Below the pieces are notes generated by a model. It had not been told where the DNA came from and did no database searches. It was given only the letters and a program-made list of their open reading frames with translations. Shown piece after piece: positions 51,838-62,300 of a DNA stretch of 64,000 nt; the first letter of the stretch is position 1; each line of letters opens with the position of its first letter. The stretch is from Acidobacteriota bacterium (GTDB taxonomy: Bacteria; Acidobacteriota; Terriglobia; Acidiferrales; UBA7541). The position numbers and the translations under genes were made by a program. Location: the NCBI GenBank assembly GCA_013289825.1, contig JABCZF010000009.1, positions 1 to 64,000 on the forward strand, in the 5' to 3' direction.

Positions 51838-53337
51838 TCAATCATCTCCCTTCTGGAGTTGCTTGGCGCGCTCCCGAGCGGCCTGGGCCATGACTCTTTC
51901 GATTTCATCGGGGTCGCGGGGGAGGCGCTCGCTGAGAAACTGCGATCCCGTTTCGGTAATGAGGATGTCGTCCTCAATGCGCACGCCAAGATTCTCTTCG
52001 GGGATGTAAATGCCTGGCTCGACGGTGATGACCATGCCGGGCTCGAGCGGTTTGCAGTATTCACCCGGGTCGTGGACATCCAGACCGATATGGTGTCCGA
52101 GACCGTGAATGAAATACTGGCCGAGCGATTTGCCGCGCAGATCTTTGCCGTGGGAATTGATGTAGTCGTAGGAAATCTTGTAGACGCTTTTGGCGCCTCT
52201 TTGGCAATAGTCCATGCCGGGCTTGATGGCCGCCAGAGCGGCATTCTGCGCGCCGAGAACGATTTCATAGATTTCGCGCTGGCGGGGGGTGAACTTGCCA
52301 TTGGCGGGGAGCGTGCGTGTGATGTCCGCGGAGTAACCGGAGTATTGCGCGCCGACGTCGAGGACCACGATGTCACCGTCCTCGATGGTGCGGGCCAGCT
52401 TGTCATAGTGCAACACCGTGGAGTTCGGACCGGCGCCGACGATGGGGGCGTAGCCTTCGGCCTCCGAACCGCCCATGGCGTGGACTTCGACCATTTTGGC
52501 GGCGATCTCATACTCGTGGAGTCCGGGACGCATCATGCGCATGGCCGCGAGCTGCGCATCCAGCGAGAGCTCGATGGCTTGCCTCAGGAAAGCAATTTCG
52601 CCGGGGGATTTGATCTGGCGCAGTTCGCCGATGCTCGAGCGAATGTCTTTCAGGTTGGTTTGCGGAACCGAACTGTGAATCCAATCCACGACCGCTTTTT
52701 CGTGCGGATACCCGCCGTTCTCTTTTTCGTAAGGGAGAATGGTGTAGAGGGTGGGATAGAGTTTCGCAAGCCTTTCGAGGGTGGCGCGCATTTCCGAGTA
52801 GGGCAGGACCGAAGAGAAACCGGCGCGCGACTGGATGCCGGGATCGGACGGCGACATGCGCGGGCCGTTCCATTTTTCCTTGGTGGGATTTTTTGGCGGC
52901 AGAAATAGCATTTCCTCGGGACCATCCCAGGTGCTGACCGGGACACTGCCTTGGTTTGCGCGCCGAGCGGGCAGCAGGATGAGCCCGGCCCCTTCTTCGT
53001 TGTGGCCCGTGAGGTAGTAGAAGTTGTCTTCCTGCCGGAAGATATAGGCCTGCGCGAATTCTTCGCGACCGGTGAAGCCCCACAGGAGGATCGGCGCATC
53101 CACTTGCGCGGCGAGTTTCGCGCGGCGCGCGGCGTAGACGCTGTTGGGTTCGCGGTCGCGGCGTTCCTGGGCTTCGGTCGGTTGGGCGGAACCCCAGAAG
53201 ACGCAGATCGCCCCGAGTACGGCGGAGAAGAGGGCCGCATGAGAGAGCGATGGGAAGACACGACGAGTCGTGCCTTTAAAAGAGAACGGCCACAAAGCGG
53301 CGACAGGCCATGCAGTATTCTTCGTTCCACCACTCAT
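51838..53337 (-). CDS. Exported Xaa-Pro aminopeptidase (aminopeptidase P)
   Basis: Encodes 499 residues. ATG 53335-53337 gives an N-terminal basic region and hydrophobic helix (SLSHAALFSAVLGAICVFWGS.QPTEAQ), a likely signal peptide, so the enzyme is probably periplasmic. The M24B pita-bread fold is complete. An N-terminal creatinase domain has DNFYYLTGHNEEGAGL. Metal ligands follow in order: the two aspartates in VVLDVGAQYSGYSADITRTLP, H in HGLGHHIGLDVHDPGE, E in ITVEPGIYIP and E in GVRIEDDILIT. The enzyme removes N-terminal residues before proline. An exported PepP is less usual than the cytosolic one. Confidence 0.92.
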   Translation of the reverse strand: MSGGTKNTAWPVAALWPFSFKGTTRRVFPSLSHAALFSAVLGAICVFWGSAQPTEAQERRDREPNSVYAARRAKLAAQVDAPILLWGFTGREEFAQAYIFRQEDNFYYLTGHNEEGAGLILLPARRANQGSVPVSTWDGPEEMLFLPPKNPTKEKWNGPRMSPSDPGIQSRAGFSSVLPYSEMRATLERLAKLYPTLYTILPYEKENGGYPHEKAVVDWIHSSVPQTNLKDIRSSIGELRQIKSPGEIAFLRQAIELSLDAQLAAMRMMRPGLHEYEIAAKMVEVHAMGGSEAEGYAPIVGAGPNSTVLHYDKLARTIEDGDIVVLDVGAQYSGYSADITRTLPANGKFTPRQREIYEIVLGAQNAALAAIKPGMDYCQRGAKSVYKISYDYINSHGKDLRGKSLGQYFIHGLGHHIGLDVHDPGEYCKPLEPGMVITVEPGIYIPEENLGVRIEDDILITETGSQFLSERLPRDPDEIERVMAQAARERAKQLQKGDD

Positions 53338-53539
53338 TCGTTGACCTCGCCGCCAGGGATGGCGTTCGACCCACAGGGCGTATGCGTGGCCCGGGTGAGC
53401 CAGGGCCGGAAGATTGTAGCGGAAAAGGGTGTCGGGCTGAAACGAGGGATCGGCCAGAGTGTGGCGCAATTCTACCTGCCCTGGCAGGTCTAACGGCCTC
53501 GCACCTGGCGCTTCTTATTGGCCCCCAGGGGCAATGCCC

Positions 53540-54499
53540 TCAAGCAACGGGGGTCGCCGCGATTTCAGTCTGGTTGCGCCCGGCCTGCTTGGCGGCGCTT
53601 AGAGCTGCCTCTGCCTGGATGATTAGCTGGTTGAAATCGGCAGGCTGAGCTCCCTCGAGGCCGGCAAGGCCGAAACTCGCCGTCACCGTGAGGCTGCCGC
53701 TTTCGAAATCAAATTTTGCGGCCTCCAGCGCTCGGCGGATTCGATCGATTACCAGTTTCGCGTTCTCCTGAGTCGTATGGGTCAAAATTAAGAGAAACTC
53801 CTCTCCGCCTATACGGCCACAGATATCACTCCGTCTAGAGTTAGCCTTAAGAATTTCAGACAATTTCTTTAAGACGCTGTCGCCAGCAGCGCGTCCATAG
53901 GTGTCATTGACGGCCTTTAAATGGTCCACGTGTGCCAGGACTACCAAAAACCCAAAGCCATATCTCTGGGCTCCGCTCAGTTGTCGGGTGGCCCAGTCTT
54001 CGATCGCTCGACGGTTGGGCTGTCCGGTGAGAGGGTCGGTGAGTGCGAGTTCTTCTAGCAAACGGTTCTTGGCTTCCAGCTGCCGATGCAATTCCACAAT
54101 CCGGTGACCCACTCCCAAGCGGGCCAGCAGTTCTCCACGATGGAACGGCTTTGTGAGGTAATCATCAGCGCCCGCCGCCAACCCGGCCACCAGCTTATCC
54201 TTCTCCGTGTTTCCCGTGAGGATGATGACGTAGGTGTACGGTTGACGCGACTGTTTGCGGATGTGCTCGCAAAGTTCTATCCCGCTCAGGTCCGGCATCA
54301 TCCAGTCGGTAATCACGATGGAGGGCTCATGTTCGGCGAAAAGGGCCAAGGCTTCGCGACCGCTTTCTGCAAACAGCAAAGCGTACCCCTTATCCGATAG
54401 ACTGTGCTCGATCAGTTTACGGTAAACTCGTGAATCGTCAGCTACCAGCACTTTGAACTCGTATGCGGCGTCGTGTACCTCGCCTTGGGCTATTGTCAT
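53540..54499 (-). CDS. Response regulator with GGDEF domain (diguanylate cyclase)
   Basis: Encodes 319 residues. An N-terminal receiver domain has the acidic pair in VADDSR, phosphoacceptor D in IVITDWMMPD and the lysine in DYLTKPF. After a short coiled linker (about 140-155), the GGDEF domain reads LTDPLTGQPNRRAIEDW ... HVDHLKAVNDTYGRAAGD ... GRIGGEEFLLIL. RRSD five residues before GGEEF is an RxxD inhibitory site, so c-di-GMP feedback inhibition is likely. The predicted role is phosphorylation-controlled synthesis of c-di-GMP in the cytoplasm, as in WspR/PleD-type proteins. The neighbouring PilZ gene on the same strand is a likely effector. Confidence 0.93.
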   Translation of the reverse strand: MTIAQGEVHDAAYEFKVLVADDSRVYRKLIEHSLSDKGYALLFAESGREALALFAEHEPSIVITDWMMPDLSGIELCEHIRKQSRQPYTYVIILTGNTEKDKLVAGLAAGADDYLTKPFHRGELLARLGVGHRIVELHRQLEAKNRLLEELALTDPLTGQPNRRAIEDWATRQLSGAQRYGFGFLVVLAHVDHLKAVNDTYGRAAGDSVLKKLSEILKANSRRSDICGRIGGEEFLLILTHTTQENAKLVIDRIRRALEAAKFDFESGSLTVTASFGLAGLEGAQPADFNQLIIQAEAALSAAKQAGRNQTEIAATPVA

Positions 54500-54586
54500 C
54501 TTGATCTTCCGTCCGGTTCCGCGGCATGGTGCTTCTTTTATCGATCGAATGGCAGAAAGTAGGCTATCTCTATGGTTGGTCTTGGC

Positions 54587-54904
54587 CTAGGCTAAGGCTG
54601 CTTCGTCGAGCCAGGTCTCAAGTATAGCGGCGCAGCCCGACTCGAGGGCGATGAATTTCAACCCCATTCCGGTATTCGGGTGCGAGTGGGCCACCACACC
54701 TCGAGCCGCGAAGACCTGCCCTTGGTGGGTGATTTGAATGCTGATGATCGTGCCTTTCGGCAGCGGGTTGCTGGTATCTAGAAAACAACCGTTGGAGCCC
54801 AGGTTGCTTGTATGAGCCGTGGTTGGGGCGGCCGAAGTTGACCCGGTCAACTCCGCCGACGCGGAAAATGGGTAGCGGTGCGATCCGCGTTGCTCGGAAT
54901 CCAT
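54587..54904 (-). CDS. PilZ domain protein
   Basis: Encodes 105 residues, a stand-alone PilZ domain. The N-terminal RGSHR supplies the RxxxR c-di-GMP-binding motif. The second motif, normally D/NxSxxG, reads TSNLGSNGCFLDTSNPL, with an N-L-G-S-N-G variant. The terminal GVVAHSHPNTGMGLKF is typical of PilZ. Such small proteins couple c-di-GMP to a target protein through contacts. The gene lies between two diguanylate cyclase genes on the same strand, 87 bases upstream of the REC-GGDEF gene, suggesting one signalling unit. Confidence 0.85.
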   Translation of the reverse strand: MDSEQRGSHRYPFSASAELTGSTSAAPTTAHTSNLGSNGCFLDTSNPLPKGTIISIQITHQGQVFAARGVVAHSHPNTGMGLKFIALESGCAAILETWLDEAALA

Positions 54905-55114
54905 CTACGCCCCGTCCCGCGGGCCGAAGAGGCCAGCCAAGTGATGAGACTCAAGGCCCCGCGTACGCTAGATGCAATGACCACGTCAAACCCTTAGTTT
55001 TCTAGGCCTTCTTGGAACACCCGCGTCATGGTCATCTTCGAGCAGCACCCTAGACAACCTCATTCGCCATCATTCGGAGGAGAAGGGATGCTGCGGCCGC
55101 ATTCGAGAGACCAC

Positions 55115-56443
55115 CTATTTCTGGTCATAGAGAAGCTCGTGTTTTTTGGCCTTCATCGCGTACATCGCTACGTCGGCGGCGCGCAACAGAGCCTCAATTC
55201 TTTCGCCATCACGGGGATAAACGGCAACGCCGATGCTGACGGAAAGCTCTGGTCTCATGCCATCATTGGCGATGCTGTGCGAAATGCGCTCCGCCGCCTG
55301 GTTGGCGGCCTCCGCGCCAGTCTCCGGTAAGACCACAGCAAACTCGTCGCCCCCGTAGCGCGCTGCCGTATCGATGTCCCGGCAGAAGCTCAGTACATCG
55401 GCCACCCGGCAGAGCGCATGGCTTCCCGTCAGATGACCATAACCGTCGTTGATTTTCTTCAATCCATCCAGGTCAAAGAGCAACACGGCAAACTCCCGCC
55501 CGGTGCGTTCGGAACGCTTGATTTCCATATCCAGTACTTCCGCAAGGTGGCGGTAGTTGGCCAATCCTGTGAGCGGGTCGCGAGCCGCCAGTTGACGGAG
55601 ATGATCCTCCAACTGGCGCTGTTTGGTGACATCCTCGGTGATGACTTCAAAGGTGTCCAACTCACCCTGCTCACCCAACACTTCTTGTCCGCTGAGCCGA
55701 ACCTTCAGGGTTGTGCCGTCCTTCCGCTTCCATTCAATTTCGATAGGGGCGATCGAACCTTGAGAGTCAGGTTGCCCCAACAATTGAGCCCGCTTGTCAG
55801 GATCTTCAAGCAGGTCACCGGCCAGGTTTACGGCCAAGAGTTCCTGTTTGGACGCATAGCCGAGCATTTTCACCATGGCCTCGTTCACTTCGAGAAACTT
55901 GCCATCGAGGCTGCAACGGCAAATTCCGTAACTTAGATTTCCTGCCAAAGCGCGGTAACGGGCTTCGGAATGCCGCAAGCCGATCTCCGCCCGATCGCGT
56001 TCTTCGCGCAATGTTTTCTCGTCCAGAGCCCGACGAATGGCTACGGGAAGATGGCCAATGTGATCCATCTCAATACAATCGTAGGCCCCCCTGGTGATGA
56101 GCTCCGCGACGGACTCTCGTTGCAGGGCACCTCCGACGAAGATCATGGGGATCTGCCTCTTCGATGAGCGCAGGAGTTCCAGTGCCTGTGTTTCCCGACA
56201 AGCGGGGATGGCGTACTCAGCGACCACCAGGTCATAGGTATGGGAGCCCAGACGTTCGCTGAACTGTTCGGGAGTCCCGACGATCTCCGCGCTGACCGTG
56301 AAATGCACCTTGTCGAGCTCTTGCAGGCAGCGCTCAACTTGCTTTGGGCGACTGTGAAGAAAGAGGATGCGTAGAGGCGGATGTCGGCCCTGTGAGCCGG
56401 CGGGGGCATCACGTTTGAAGTGGGCCTGGGAGGTGGAAGCCAT
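55115..56443 (-). CDS. Pseudo-receiver-PAS-GGDEF diguanylate cyclase
   Basis: Encodes 442 residues. The N-terminal domain (about 24-140) has a receiver fold (LRILFLHSRPKQVERCLQEL ... GAYDCIEMDHIGHLPVAIRRALDE). The residue where the phosphoacceptor aspartate should be reads E in VVAEYAIP, so it probably cannot be phosphorylated normally. A PAS domain follows (about 155-280; SEARYRALAGNLSYGICRCSLDGKF), ending in a PAC-like VITEDVTKQRQLE. The GGDEF domain is active-looking (YGGDEFAVVLPETG), with RDID giving an RxxD inhibitory site. Predicted c-di-GMP synthesis is controlled by the PAS ligand. It shares direction with PilZ and the other cyclase, 210 bases away. Confidence 0.9.
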   Translation of the reverse strand: MASTSQAHFKRDAPAGSQGRHPPLRILFLHSRPKQVERCLQELDKVHFTVSAEIVGTPEQFSERLGSHTYDLVVAEYAIPACRETQALELLRSSKRQIPMIFVGGALQRESVAELITRGAYDCIEMDHIGHLPVAIRRALDEKTLREERDRAEIGLRHSEARYRALAGNLSYGICRCSLDGKFLEVNEAMVKMLGYASKQELLAVNLAGDLLEDPDKRAQLLGQPDSQGSIAPIEIEWKRKDGTTLKVRLSGQEVLGEQGELDTFEVITEDVTKQRQLEDHLRQLAARDPLTGLANYRHLAEVLDMEIKRSERTGREFAVLLFDLDGLKKINDGYGHLTGSHALCRVADVLSFCRDIDTAARYGGDEFAVVLPETGAEAANQAAERISHSIANDGMRPELSVSIGVAVYPRDGERIEALLRAADVAMYAMKAKKHELLYDQK

Positions 56444-56721
56444 GGGCAGCTCGCAAAAAAATTCTCGGGAGCCAGCCCTTCCAGCGCCCTGCTGGCTCCC
56501 GAGAAAGTATACTCTCTAAACACTTAAACCATATAGGGGACACGGCAGTAGCGTCTGTTCAATATTGCACAGTCGGGGAGGTGGGTTAATCTTACGGCAC
56601 ACGTGTGGTATGCCCACAGGGAGAGCAGGCGCTTTCGCGCCTAGGCGCTGGCAGGCAGGAAAACAACGGCGCAATGGCGGAGTAAGCGCCTGCCGTCGCT
56701 GCGCGCGGTGGCGGACCAGGG

Positions 56722-58281
56722 CTAGGAGATTTTTTTTGCTTCAAACGTTTGCGTGCCGGCGTGGAGGGTTAGGCCGGTAAGGGTGCCTTGGGCGTCTTTG
56801 TCGAAGGTGAAGGTGATGTCGCCCGAGAGCACGAAGAATTGCGTGGGGGATTCGGGAAGGAGTTCTTGAGGCTCGGGCCCGAAGGGCTCGGCCTCGACAA
56901 AGAGTCCGGTCGGTTTCATGGATATGGTCAGTTTGCCTACGCTGGGAATTTCGTAGGTGCCCGCGTAGGTGGCGAAGGTGGCGGGATTGATTTTGATTAG
57001 GGCGTGTTCGGCCGGATGGTAATCGGGCCACCCGTATTCTTTAGCGACCGCGCGGAAGATTTCTTCGGTTAGTTCGCCGCCGCTGTCGGAATTGGTCATG
57101 ACCGCGAAGCCTTGGCCGGAGTCGGTGTAGGTCTCGATATTGCCGCGGAAGCCCTCATTGGCGCCGCCGTGTCCGAAATGCGGCTTGTCGCCGGCGGACT
57201 CCAGCCCGAAGCCTAGACCCCACACCCCCATTTGGCGAGTTAGCATCTGGCGCGCCATGCCCTGCGAAAGAATTTTTGAGGATTTTCCGGTGTATTCGTT
57301 TTGGACCTCGATGGCCATGCGGGCAAGGTCGGAGGGCGTGGTCCAGAGGCCTGCGGGAGCCATTTCTGGGTAGGTGTGCGAGCCGCCTTTTACCGGGTCG
57401 CCGTTGCTGCGATAGGGAGTGGCGGCTTCTTGTGCGCGATTTTTAGGGAGTGGTTGCTCGTAGGTGCTGTGGGTCATTCCGGCGGGGCGGAGAACCAATT
57501 CGCTCATAATTTGCGGGAAGGGCTTTCCGGTGACGTCGGAGAGAAGCGTTTCGAGGACTACGAAACCGCCGCCGGAATAGCGCCAGAGAGTGCCGGGGAC
57601 GACGTCGACGCGAATGGGGTCGGTGTTAGCGGGCTTTTCGCCGTTGAGGATTTCGACCGCGGTGGGAATGGGTTGGTCGGAAGCGTAGCCAGGGAAACCG
57701 TGAACGGTTAAGCCTGCGCTGTGGCTGAGAATGCGACGGATGGTGACTTTTTCTTTTGCGGTTAAGGGGTTTTCCGGGACTTTCCAAGTGGTCAGCTTCG
57801 CGTTGACGTCTTCATCGAGGTTCAGTTTGCCGTCTTCGACGAGACGAAGCGCCGCCAGCGCGGCGACGGGTTTGCTGATGGAGGCGGCCTGGAAAAGAGT
57901 ATCGGGTGTGACCGTTTTTTTTGCGGCCACGTCAGCGAGGCCGTAGGTGCGAGTCCAGATTATTTGGCCCTGGTCGAAGAAGGCCACGCTCACGCCGGGA
58001 ACCTTGTGATGCGCCATGCGGTCGGCGATGGTCATCGATTGCGGTGGCTGGCCTTTGATTACCACGGCGGGGAGAAGGCCGGACTCGATGCGGGCGATGC
58101 GCGCGGCCAGCGCGGGATCGCGTACGCCGGCAGTTGATGATTGCCGGTCCGAAGCGTGGTCGCTGGAGAGATTGCTGGCGGAGAGCTTCGGCGAAAGCGA
58201 CGAAGAGCTGGAGGCCGCTACTGCCAGGAGTGCAAATGCGGCGGTCAGGAGCATCAGGATTTTTGTGGTCGTTGATCTCAT
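56722..58281 (-). CDS. Exported serine hydrolase of the beta-lactamase/transpeptidase fold
   Basis: Encodes 519 residues from ATG 58279-58281. A signal peptide (TKILMLLTAAFALLAVAASS) leads to a class C-like domain. The nucleophile motif SISK (SxxK) is in FQAASISKPVAALAAL. The second motif is YSG in LWRYSGGGFVVLE. A late HGGANEGFRG stands in for the KTG motif. The C-terminal 100 residues form a beta domain (DUF3471-like; FATYAGTYEIPSVGKLTI). Members are typically peptidases or esterases of uncertain substrate; a true beta-lactamase role is not implied. A GTG start further upstream (58299) has no Shine-Dalgarno. The gene precedes no obvious operon partner. Confidence 0.88.
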   Translation of the reverse strand: MRSTTTKILMLLTAAFALLAVAASSSSSLSPKLSASNLSSDHASDRQSSTAGVRDPALAARIARIESGLLPAVVIKGQPPQSMTIADRMAHHKVPGVSVAFFDQGQIIWTRTYGLADVAAKKTVTPDTLFQAASISKPVAALAALRLVEDGKLNLDEDVNAKLTTWKVPENPLTAKEKVTIRRILSHSAGLTVHGFPGYASDQPIPTAVEILNGEKPANTDPIRVDVVPGTLWRYSGGGFVVLETLLSDVTGKPFPQIMSELVLRPAGMTHSTYEQPLPKNRAQEAATPYRSNGDPVKGGSHTYPEMAPAGLWTTPSDLARMAIEVQNEYTGKSSKILSQGMARQMLTRQMGVWGLGFGLESAGDKPHFGHGGANEGFRGNIETYTDSGQGFAVMTNSDSGGELTEEIFRAVAKEYGWPDYHPAEHALIKINPATFATYAGTYEIPSVGKLTISMKPTGLFVEAEPFGPEPQELLPESPTQFFVLSGDITFTFDKDAQGTLTGLTLHAGTQTFEAKKIS

Positions 58282-58366
58282 GGGGGCAAATCGTACCACT
58301 TTTGATTGCTAGGCGATTCGTTTGGTTGGCTGGTCGCCAGGGAAAAACCAGCCGTGGATGGTCTCG

Positions 58367-59227
58367 CTATTTCCGGAAGAAATCGATGAGCAGTTCGGAA
58401 ACGCGGCCGGGTTCTTCGTGCTGGAGCCAGTGGGAGGCGTTCGCGAAGGTGTAGAGTTCGGCGGTGTCGCAATAGCGGAGGCTCTCGTGGGCCATATCGG
58501 AGAGGAGGAAGGCGTCACGCTCGCCCCAGAGGATGCGCGTGGGGACGTGGACGGTAGGGTCGGGGAATTTGGAATGATAGCGAAAAGCGGCGCGGTACCA
58601 ATTGATCATAGCGGTAAGTGCGCCGGGTTCGGCCCATGCGGCGCGGTATTGGGCGAGATCTTTGGCGGAGAAAGTGTTGGGGCGGCTGGAGTCGACGAGA
58701 GAGCGGACGCCGAGTCGGAAATCGCATGCGGAGAATGCGGCTTCTGGCAGCCAGGGGAGTTGAAAGAAAAACATGTACCAACTGCGGCGAAGCTGGCGGC
58801 GGTTTGTTTTTAGGTAGCGGCGCATGACGGAGGGGTGGGGGACGTTGAGGATGGCGAGTTTTGCGACGCGTTGTGGATGGAGAAGGGCGACGCTCCAGGC
58901 TACGGCGGCGCCCCAATCGTGTCCGGCGAGTAAGATGCGCTCTTGGCCGAGTTGGTGGGCCATGGCTAGGACGTCCGAGGTGAGTTCCGAGAGCGCATAG
59001 CAGGCGGCGCCGCGGGGTTTGCTGCTGGTGTTATAGCCGCGCTGGTCTGGAACGATGACACGGAAGCCGGCAGCGGCGAGCGGTGCGATCTGCAGGTGCC
59101 AGGAATACCAGAATTCCGGGAAGCCGTGGAGGAGGACGACGACGGGGCCGTCAGGCGGGCCGGAGGCGACGGCGTGGAGTTCGCAAGCGCCGTTTCTAAA
59201 GCTCAAGTGTTCGAGAGTGGCAGACAC
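58367..59227 (-). CDS. Alpha/beta hydrolase, epoxide-hydrolase-like
   Basis: Encodes 286 residues starting at GTG 59225-59227. Visible motifs are the oxyanion HGFPEFWYSW, the nucleophile elbow GHDWGAAVAW with catalytic aspartate, the acid residue near WGERDAFL and the late histidine in ANASHWLQHEEP. NWYRAAFRY may supply a cap-domain tyrosine, as in epoxide hydrolases. HGFPEF and GHDWG are the combination usually seen in epoxide hydrolases and haloalkane dehalogenase relatives. Substrate unknown. It lies 85 bases upstream of the serine hydrolase on the same strand. Confidence 0.88.
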   Translation of the reverse strand: MSATLEHLSFRNGACELHAVASGPPDGPVVVLLHGFPEFWYSWHLQIAPLAAAGFRVIVPDQRGYNTSSKPRGAACYALSELTSDVLAMAHQLGQERILLAGHDWGAAVAWSVALLHPQRVAKLAILNVPHPSVMRRYLKTNRRQLRRSWYMFFFQLPWLPEAAFSACDFRLGVRSLVDSSRPNTFSAKDLAQYRAAWAEPGALTAMINWYRAAFRYHSKFPDPTVHVPTRILWGERDAFLLSDMAHESLRYCDTAELYTFANASHWLQHEEPGRVSELLIDFFRK

Positions 59228-59328
59228 AAGTCGAGAGTGTACCCTTGAACGAGAGGAACCGGGGGAAGCGCAGTGAGAGGGGGGCGTCCAGGGCGCAGGA
59301 AGGCGGACGTCACCAGGAAGAAACTAAC

Positions 59329-62300
59329 CTAAGATCCGCTAGGTGATGGAACTGGTTCTAGACCACAAGTCGTGACGTAGGCGGCCGTGGCTGCGATTTC
59401 TGAGACGCGGGCTTCGGTATTGCCGACGACGGCGGTGTGGGACTCGGCGGTGGATTCTGGGGGGAGAGCGCCGATGGCTTGGTTGCGGCCGGCATGCTTG
59501 GCCCTGTAGAGAGAGCGGTCGGCGAGGGCCACGACTTCCTCATAGCTAACGTCGGCGGGGAAAGCTACGTTCCAAGGGAAGGCGGCCCAGCCAATCGAGA
59601 CGGTGCGGCAGAGAGAAAGGCCAGCGCCTTTGACCTTGAATGGTTCGCTGGCAACTGCGGAGAGGACGCGCGCGGCCAGCGTGGCGGCTTCTTTGCGTTC
59701 ACAAAAACGGGAGACCACCAGGAATTCTTCGCCGCCCCAGCGGACCAGGACATCAGAATAACGGATGGCGGAGCTGATGCGCGCGGTGAGGTCGATGAGC
59801 ATCTGATCGCCGGCATCGTGGCCGAAGCGGTCGTTGATTTCTTTGAAATGGTCCGCGTCTATCAAATAGAAAATGATGTCGCGATTCTTGCGGCTGCGCG
59901 TGGGATCGGGCGAGGAATACCCGCGAACAGCCTGGCTGACATCGCTCTGGATAGTGGCTTGGAAAAAGCGGCGGTTGCGTGCGGAGGTGAGCGGGTCGGT
60001 GAGCGACATTTCTTCGAGCTCTTTGTTGGCTTGTGCGAGCTCTTCGCTGCGTTCTGCGACCGCTTGCTCGAGACGGAAACGCTCGCCCTGCAGCTTGTGC
60101 GTGCGGTAGTTCATGAGGTAATAGAGAGCGAAGATGCCGAGAAGAATGGTAAAACCGCGCGAATACCAGCCCTGCCACCACGCGGGGATTACCGTGAAAG
60201 AGAATTCGGCGGGGGAACTCGGAGTGCCGCGTGCGGAGAAGCAAGAGACGGTGAAGTGGTAGTCACCGGGAGGTAGAGCGGGATAGCGCGCTTCCCGCTC
60301 CGCTGTTTCATTGGTTTCATTTTCAAGGCCCGCCAGGCGATAGAAGCAGCGGACATTTCCCGGGTCGCGGTAGGTCAGAGCCGCGAAGTCCACGCGGAAA
60401 GTGTTGTCGCTGCGCGGCGCGGCGGGATGGCGCTCGCCGACGCGGTCGCGCGAGCCGAGTTGTGCGGAGGTAATCACCACGCGGGGCGGAAGCTCGACAC
60501 GCTCATCGGCGGAGACCGGATTGTAGCGGGCCAGGCCGCCGCTGGTTCCAAAGAGCAAAGTGCCGTCTTCTTCGGCAAAGAAGCCGCGCTCGCTGAGGTC
60601 ATTCCAAATGAGGCCATCGGCTTGTGTGAAACGAAGAGTATGGCCATCGCGGGAGAATTCCGTGAGGCCTAAGGCCCCGCCAGCCCAGATGTTGCCTTGG
60701 TGATCGGCGCCGAGCATGTAGACGTTGAGGGAGGGCAGGCCCTCGGCCAAGCCAAGGTGCGTGATCTGCGGTTTTCCATTGGCGAGTAGCAGGCGACTTA
60801 CTCCCAGGGCGTCGGAATAGCGAAACCAAACTTCATCGCGGCTGACAGCTGCGGCTTCGACAACTTCGTCCTGTAATAGGCCGTTGGCGGTCGTGAAATG
60901 CAGCCACTGCTTACCATCGAAGCGGGAGAGACCGCTGCGGCCAACGGCCCAGAGAACGCCGTCCGGGCTGGATGCGAGGCGGCCGAGGCCCTCGTGGATT
61001 TCCGCAGGCAAAGGCACATCCACGAATCGAAAAGGCCGTTCGGAAGGACCGGTGGCTTTGAGGTACTGCGCGCTCGCGATCCAGATGCGGCCGTCGGGCG
61101 CGAGGCCGATGCCGGTCGGAATGGGATCGGGAGTCGAGATTTTTTCGGGGCTGATAGTTCCAGGGTCGAAACGGGTGAGTCCGCCGGGATAGCAAAGGAC
61201 CCAGACCGCGCCGTCGGGCGCGACAATCATATCGCGGGCCAGGGAGCCGTTGAGGCCGTCTTTCGATTTCCAGATTCGCCAGCGATCGGTTTGGGGATCC
61301 CACATGGCGACGCCATTGTTGGTGCCGAGCCAGAGGCGCTTGCGTTTATCGCGCAATTCGCACCAGACGACGTTGTCGGGAAGGCCTTCGACCTGCGTCC
61401 AACTGGACCAGGTTCTACGGCCGATCCAGCGCTGGATGCCGGCGCCGCCCAGGCCAATCCAATAGGCGCCCTCGCGGTCTTCGGTGATGGCAAACGTGGC
61501 GTTGACGGCCATGCCGCGGCTTTGATCAATCACTTCCCACTGGCCAGAGATGCGGCGATAGAGTCCCGCGACGGTCGGGATCATGAGATTGCCGGAACGG
61601 TCCAGGGCCGGCGAGCCATAGTCGTTGGCGGGGGGTAGATCCGGAAGCTCCAGTAGGAAGTGAGTCGCGCCTGGATTGAGGCGGTAGAGATGCGCGGCAG
61701 TGCGAACCCACAGGATTTTCTCGGAGTCCTGGAGGATGCTGATCACTTGTTCGTGCGGAAGGCCGCTTTCGGCCGGAAACATGTGCACCTGCTCCTGGGA
61801 ATCGAGCCAGCCGACACGGTGCCCGGAAGCGAACCAGACGCGGCCTTCAGAAGTAATGCTTACCGACTCCGCTTCCAGATTGGGCAGGCCTTCGGAAAGG
61901 GACCAGAGACGCAAATCGTTGGGACGCTCCGGATCGACGCGGAGCAGGCCAGCTTCGGTGGCCAGATAGACTTTGCCCCAGGAATCGAGGGCCAGAGCGG
62001 AAGGGCGCCGAAAGGAATTGTAGACCTTGGCGAGTGGGAGTTGGTGGAGGACTCGGCCTTCGACGTAGGCGATGCCCCGGGAGGTGACCACCCAGATTCG
62101 GCCGGTCGGAGCAAGAACGAGCTGGCCTACATTGCTGCTGGGTAAGCCCTGCTCGAGACCGAAGCGCAGAACATGATTGCCATCGAAGCGCAGGAGGCCG
62201 TCGTGCGTCCCGATCCAGATGAAGCCGTCCTGGTCTTGCAGGATACAGGAAGGTGTCAAAGAGCCGAGACCGATGTTTTCGCCGACGCGCTGGAAGAGGT

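Noticed and set aside
56722..58281. Beta-lactamase resistance gene
   Set aside because: The fold and SxxK motif are shared, but motif 2 is YSG and the KTG motif is replaced by HGG, with a long C-terminal beta domain; it is better described as a serine hydrolase.
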